Positions 18,701 to 22,401 of a stretch of DNA of 22,401 nucleotides are shown here, in pieces. The first letter of the stretch is position 1. Every line of letters begins with the position of its first letter. This DNA comes from Protostelium mycophagum. Lineage: Eukaryota > Evosea > Variosea > Protosteliida > Protosteliaceae. The position numbers and the translations under genes are program-made. The stretch covers positions 1 through 22,401 of the forward strand of contig MZNV01002513.1 of the NCBI GenBank assembly GCA_002081555.1, in the 5' to 3' direction. The notes below the pieces were generated by a model. That model saw only the letters and a list, made by a program, of their open reading frames with translations. It was not told the origin of the DNA and did not search any database.

Positions 18701-20750
18701 TAAATTTATTTTTATTTAAATTTTAAAATATTCAATATAAATTAAACATTTTAACTCACCATATCGTATATCATCCACCAGCCAATCGGTATTTTCACTG
18801 AATTTAATCCCGCCTTGGATATTTTTTCAAAGTCCTGTTCTGTGATAAAACTCTTCCAATGTTGAGTTAAAACACTGTCAGCTTTCGCCCTTCCAAGACA
18901 TTTCTGCAACTTCCAAGAGCCTCCGTCACTCTTCAGATCACATCCGTTGTCTGTCCACAGCTTCGGTGTGAAGAATCCATCTACAACGAGCCATCCTGCC
19001 AGACTAACACCTGCACGATTTATTGAGCCGACCGTTGAGGAGAACACGTTCTACAATTACAAATAATAAAAAATCCAACACCGCACCTCTGATTGGGGTT
19101 TTGAAAGTCCTTGTAGATGTCAACCTCTTACGTACACAGTCGTAGTTGGGGATGGATGGGGCCGTATCGTCAGGAGGTAAAATTTTCGACGTCATCACGG
19201 GTGCGCTAAGAATTATTACGAACGTCTACAACCAACCGTGATGAGAACAAACAATTGAAAAACAAACGTACCTCGTGGATTGTGTCATCGCTGTTGGACT
19301 CGGTACAAGATTGACATTTTGGCAGGATGGGATTTCATTGAAATTTCGCGTGATGGATATTTCGTTCTGAGGCCAAGTCTGAAGCTGACATCCGCCGGCT
19401 GCCAATTTATATGCCTATAAATATTTATATTTCAGATTAAAAAATATTGTCTACCTCCAATTTTGATTGATCGTCCTCTAACTTCAGTCCATCTACAACG
19501 AGTGGTTTTTTGTCCATCTGTACACATCAATGACGTCATCTACAATTACATGTGATATCATACCTTATTATGATATAAGATCATCTCGGACACGTCGGTG
19601 CCCTGAATTCTCGATCAATTTTCTGTTGCATCTACAACGAGGCATAAAAACTCACCGTGAATAAGTCGGCGTGCACGCTGATAAATACATTTTTGTATTC
19701 CTCTGAAGACATAAAATTCGTCCAAAGATTGTCGGGTCCGATATGTTTTGAATTTTTTACAGGGTTTGTAATAACAACAATTGCATTTTCCGAATAACTT
19801 CTAACGGCGTTGTATCCGGAAATATAATATCTAACATTTAATTGTGAGGTTTATGACGTGGCAAAAACTCCAAAAAATACAATAAATATTATACTTATTT
19901 TTGAAATAAAATAACCAGATGTTATATCTATAAATACATAAATTCACTCACTCTTTCACAGCATTTACATCCACGAATTGGATTCCTTCGTCATTTGTTG
20001 GTCCAAGCCTATCACATTCAGATATTTGAAACTGAATGTAAGAAACAGATCATGACGGCTCACAGATGAAATCCCAAGAAGGAGGTTCTATGATGGTAGC
20101 GCTCTGTGTACATTCTCAAAGAATTCACCAATTGATCGGTGCGAGTATTGCCGAGCTGGAGATACTTTACATTGTCATCCTGAAAAATGATGATTATTAT
20201 TTTTCGTGAAGAAATCAATTTGTCAAACCTCAGAGGTTGTGGCACTCATGACGAGCAATATTCCCACGCCCCATTTATCTCCATAATCAAAGGCATGATC
20301 TAGGTGTTGACCAGAGTTCTATCAAATGATTATGATTGAGAATCAGCAGATGAAATCGCGTACTGTACCGGATATCTGCCAACCAACAGGTATGCGGACC
20401 GAATTAAAACCCTGTGCCGCAATGTCCTGGAAATCCTTTTCTGTTATGGCCGTTGTTCTCCAGTATTTCTGCAGCTAATGATCAATTCGGAATCATAATA
20501 CCTATCATGTGCTCACTAATTCTGCTTTTCTCTCGGCACATTTTTTCGAGAGGTGATTAGATGGATCAATGGTACAATCATTTGAGGTCCATAACTGAGA
20601 TGTAGTAGAACTTGGCATCAACAAGCCCAGATAAGCACTTCTAAGTGGTGCTGATCTTTCTTTAACATCTCTCAACCTCTCCTTCAGACATGAATTCTTC
20701 TTGCCCAAAGCCAGAAGAAAGAGGGCACATAGCGCGACCAGCGCCCTCAT
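11195..20750 (-). CDS. Glucanase-like (2x GH5) LRR receptor kinase, 2085 residues, 52 exons
   Basis: A single gene read by hand through 52 exons and 51 GT-AG introns (33-240 bp). Every junction keeps phase and the sum is 6258 nt. Order: signal peptide (MRALVALCALFLLALG, residues 1-16); GH5 copy 1 (about 30-345); Ser/Pro/Thr-rich linker; GH5 copy 2 (367-717); LRR ectodomain (741-1614); SEA-like piece (1615-1694); transmembrane helix (1705-1728); juxtamembrane; kinase (1780-about 2035); acidic tail. It is therefore a type I surface receptor with glycan-recognition folds outside and a kinase inside. The exon 17521-17737 spans the GH5-LRR join, so the fusion is in the DNA. The start at 20750 was chosen because it opens on the signal peptide; an upstream in-frame ATG at 20855 would bury it. 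Domain entries below list exons. Alternative: two genes spliced in error, but there is no stop, promoter or start between the parts. Confidence 0.85.
12791..12902 (-). other. Transmembrane exon of the receptor
   Basis: One exon encodes a Pro/Thr-containing lead, a 24-residue hydrophobic helix (AIVVGSVLSGLILFILVL..., 1705-1728) and a basic ARRKR stop-transfer anchor. The orientation fits an outside N-terminus and inside kinase. Confidence 0.9.
12997..13281 (-). other. SEA-like extracellular juxtamembrane segment
   Basis: Exons 13175-13281 and 12997-13130 (residues 1615-1694). The pattern VANVSVKRFEVL...GSVIVDMRV, followed by a helix with FLASPKAFALL, recalls SEA-type ferredoxin-like modules that sit just outside the membrane in protist and animal receptors. 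No GSVVV-type autocleavage motif is obvious. Assignment by pattern only. Confidence 0.4.
14903..14935 (-). other. 33-bp intron, shortest well-supported in the window
   Basis: GT-AG, made almost wholly of TGACA/TGTCA pentamers. Its removal restores an LRR (MGPLDYL joined to VLDLSHNKF). Confidence 0.7.
16887..16957 (-). other. Hairpin-forming intron core in the LRR region
   Basis: Inside intron 16877-16970. The outer arms 16887-16899 and 16945-16957 are 13-bp perfect complements, the inner arms 16911-16918 and 16926-16933 are 8-bp perfect complements, the loop is TGGCGGG (16919-16925), and an 11-nt unpaired stretch lies on each side. Total 71 nt. Confidence 0.65.
17281..17520 (-). repeat. AT-only low-complexity 240-bp intron
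   Basis: The longest intron of the receptor gene. About 17330-17515 is nearly pure A/T, built of irregular TAATAAAA/AATAAT units. It splits the LRR N-cap just after the glucanase-LRR seam. Confidence 0.8.
17598..19050 (-). other. GH5 exo-1,3-glucanase-like domain, copy 2
   Basis: Exons 18760-19050, 18491-18646, 18301-18440, 18222-18257, 18011-18176, 17798-17959 and the first part of 17521-17737 (residues 367-717). The pattern follows fungal exo-beta-1,3-glucanases (GH5 subfamily 9): GVSLAGWLVVDGFFTP, HWKSFITEQDFEKI, GLNSVKIPIGWW, MHAVPGAQN (His506), GFLLLN then SP at 562-563, SYYQRAYSKIRSV, SDHEYVFF, LLVDEWS (Glu663), KGGWYFWTWK. The family acid/base Glu in LLNEP is Ser562 here. The nucleophile Glu663 is kept. 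Predicted to bind a beta-glucan-like ligand but not to hydrolyse it efficiently. Confidence 0.85.
18448..18470 (-). repeat. Dispersed CATCTACAACGAG word, copy 1 (intron)
   Basis: Plus strand CATCTACAACGAG. The other copies are at about 18978-18990 (exon), 19490-19502 (exon) and 19629-19641 (intron). This intronic copy matches exon sequence 19482-19502 over 21 of 22 bases with one inserted A. Confidence 0.75.
19136..20750 (-). other. Signal peptide and degenerate GH5 domain, copy 1
   Basis: Exons 20517-20750, 20364-20474, 20229-20318, 20064-20179, 19952-20008, 19656-19830, 19564-19602, 19455-19517, 19272-19414, 19136-19205 (residues 1-366). It aligns along its whole length with copy 2: SQLWTSNDC with PKLWTDNGC, YWRTTAITEKDFQDI with HWKSFITEQDFEKI, FNSVRIPVGW, GFHLLGPT with GFLLLNSP, YYISGYNAVRS, VVDGLKLE with LVDEWSAF, AAGGCQLQTW with AKGGWYFWTW. 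Both catalytic Glu positions are gone (Pro187 and Gly284). The HAVPGAQN segment is missing or replaced. A Ser/Pro/Thr linker leads to copy 2. It looks like an internal domain duplication that then lost catalysis. Confidence 0.75.
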
Positions 20751-21420
20751 GTCGATCGACCGGTTGGCTTTTTGGCACTTTTTGTCGTGTTTGACAGTCT
20801 TTTTCCGGGTGTCATCGATTTTCTCCGAGAAAGCTGATCTTTCAAATTGAACCAAAAAGTAACATACAAACTATGCTTTAAAACTCAGGGACTCTTGTAA
20901 ATTTTGAGTTTATTTTTGGTGTTTATTCTGTTCAACTAAGAAGGTTGGGTTATATTTGATAAAATGAACATGAACATGTCTCAAAAATTGCTCCAAAAAG
21001 TCATCTATAATAATTCCATTGCAAAGAAAAGGAGATCAGATCAGATATTATTAATATGAAATCGATTATCAATATCAATATTGATATGAATTCTCCTTCT
21101 TTGATTCCAAAAATAGAAAACTTAAAACAATAAAAATAAAATAAAGTAACAATTTATTAGAGGAAGGCCAATCATTCAGATAAGTGATAGAGAATCCAGT
21201 TGGAAAATATGGCTTTATTTGACCAAGCTATCTCTCTTATAAGTTGTCTAATTTTAGATCTATTGATGCCAGTTAATAGAAAACATTCAAGATAAGTCAA
21301 ATTTATACCATTAAATTGGTCTGTTGGCCCAGAGTGGTTCTCTATGTTTCTGAGTAGGTGACAAAACTGTCTGGCCCTTATTTCTAAACAATAAAACTTG
21401 TGGAAATTGCAGAGATCCAC
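20751..21420. other. AT-rich 5' flank of the receptor gene
   Basis: This is presumably where the receptor's promoter lies. Contents: a 16-bp perfect AT palindrome at 21072-21087, and an open 82-codon minus frame (21172-21420) that I do not recognise and that ends exactly at the LTR edge. No supported gene. Confidence 0.4.
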
Positions 21421-21831
21421 TGTTATGATCTTTTTTATTATTATTTATTTTTCTATATCAAGATTCATCTAGACCTTCTTTCAAGGTTCTGACAAGGGGC
21501 TGCAAAAGTTCTGTTTTTTGAATTCTGGGATTTTATTAGAAGCGTGTAATTACTTATACAAAAATAGAATAGATAAAGAAACAAACAACAGAGAAAAGAG
21601 GGTAAACTCAAAAACAATCCTCTTAATAGGATGACACTTCAAGTGTTTTATTACTCAGCCATAACAGCTGTTCCATGAACATGTGAATCTTCCTAATTTC
21701 TGCGTTATGCATTGACATGCACGCATAACTTTGCAAACTTTAATAAATAAACAACAATGTTGATTAAAACATTGAATTAACTTATAAATAAATGAAATAA
21801 ATTTATTTGTACATGTCATTGATGTCTGACA
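21421..21831 (-). mobile_element. LTR of a fossil Ty3/gypsy retrotransposon
   Basis: A 411-bp AT-rich segment running from TGTTATGATC to GATGTCTGACA on the plus strand, with imperfect inverted TG...CA ends. A G-rich polypurine-like tract sits directly beside the 21831 end, as expected for a 3' LTR in minus orientation. No second LTR is visible, so identity of the pair cannot be used for dating. The ends are inferred from motifs only. Confidence 0.5.
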
Positions 21832-22401
21832 TTGTCCCCCTGAACACTACATAAGTAGTGTACACCTAAAAAGGGCATCATTGCTTAGCCAGAGGCAGTA
21901 GTGCCGCAGGAGATTGCAGGAATTCATCCAGCAACTCTTGTGTGTGCTCTAAGCCGTCTTTGTTGATCCAGTCATTCTTCTTGTCAATAGGATAACCCTT
22001 CTACTTGACCAGATACTGGACCTTGCCATAGCGTTGATGTGATGCAACTATCTGCTCAATTTTGTATTCTTCTTTATCATCAATAATTACTGGTGGGGGT
22101 TGAACTTGTTCTCTATTGTCAATGTTACTTTTGCAGTAGGGTGTCAACAACAAGGTATGAAATATAGGGTAGACCTTCTACAACTTCAGTAAGTTGAGGA
22201 CATAAGACTTGCTGCCAGCGTGTGCCTCTTTAACTACTGCACAGGGGTCAGTGTGCTTGTCAGATCATTCACTTTGGGTCAATGTGTCTTGATATTTTCT
22301 AATGACAAAAGAACTTTGTCACTAGGTTTATATTTTATTGTGTCTTGACAATGTTGATCTGCATACTTTTTCATCTCTGCTCTGGCATGTTCTAAATTAC
22401 C
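21832..22401 (-). mobile_element. Fossil Ty3/gypsy chromovirus integrase end with chromodomain
   Basis: The minus-strand translation resembles the C-terminal end of a Metaviridae integrase followed by a chromodomain (YLVK, KGYP and ELLDEFL words), then the polypurine tract and LTR. The copy is broken, with roughly three breaks in the visible part, and it runs off the window edge. The decay suggests an old but not ancient insertion. Treated as a relic with no function. Confidence 0.65.

Noticed and set aside
21072-21087. Perfect AT palindrome
   Set aside because: Short and in AT-rich DNA; expected by chance and not linked to any gene.
21172-21420. 82-codon minus frame next to the LTR
   Set aside because: No recognisable domain, no ATG (begins at GTG) and no splice partners; left as an unsupported frame.

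Overview
The window looks like nuclear DNA of a free-living unicellular eukaryote. The genes are packed closely and cut by many very short GT-AG introns (mostly 33-60 bp, often with a CTGAC/CTAAC/CTGAT-like branch site close to the acceptor). The standard stop codons are used, and AATAAA signals overlap the stop codons. The mix of leucine-rich-repeat receptor kinases, fungal-type exo-beta-1,3-glucanase folds and tandem AAA ATPases fits an amoebozoan or similar protist, but the species cannot be fixed from sequence alone. No bacterial, organellar, tRNA, rRNA or CRISPR feature was seen.

Layout. (1) 67-363, minus strand: the last two exons of an unrecognised gene. (2) 418-2698, minus: a probable mitochondrial membrane protein of about 500 residues in 11 exons, with one unresolved splice junction. 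(3) 3123-6958, minus, and 7167-11141, plus: a head-to-head pair of paralogous 1034- and 1038-residue tandem-AAA ATPases, 16 exons each, fired from a shared 208-bp gap. Their first AAA domains carry a 689-bp tract identical in exons and introns (4350-5038 inverted against 9159-9847), which points to recent gene conversion. (4) 11195-20750, minus: one 52-exon gene whose phases close perfectly into a 2085-residue receptor: signal peptide, two GH5 exo-1,3-glucanase-like domains, a long LRR ectodomain, an SEA-like juxtamembrane piece, one transmembrane helix and a complete TKL-type kinase. (5) 20751-21420: AT-rich flank with nothing convincing. (6) 21421-22401: a fossil Ty3/gypsy chromovirus end (3' LTR plus decayed integrase/chromodomain), cut by the window edge.

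The most notable object is the glucanase-LRR-kinase fusion. The same exon (17521-17737) encodes the end of the second glucanase domain and the start of the LRR cap, so the join does not depend on a gene-prediction guess. The first glucanase copy has lost both catalytic glutamates, and the second keeps the nucleophile but has Ser for the acid/base. The ectodomain therefore looks like a glycan-binding sensor built from a dead enzyme, wired to an apparently active cytoplasmic kinase. A role in sensing beta-glucan (for example fungal or algal wall material) is an inference.

Second theme: intron turnover. The two AAA paralogs share 11 intron positions but each has 4 private ones. Two introns private to the left copy share unusual words with introns of unrelated neighbouring genes. 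All exon models were built by hand from reading frames and paralog alignment; no database search was run.
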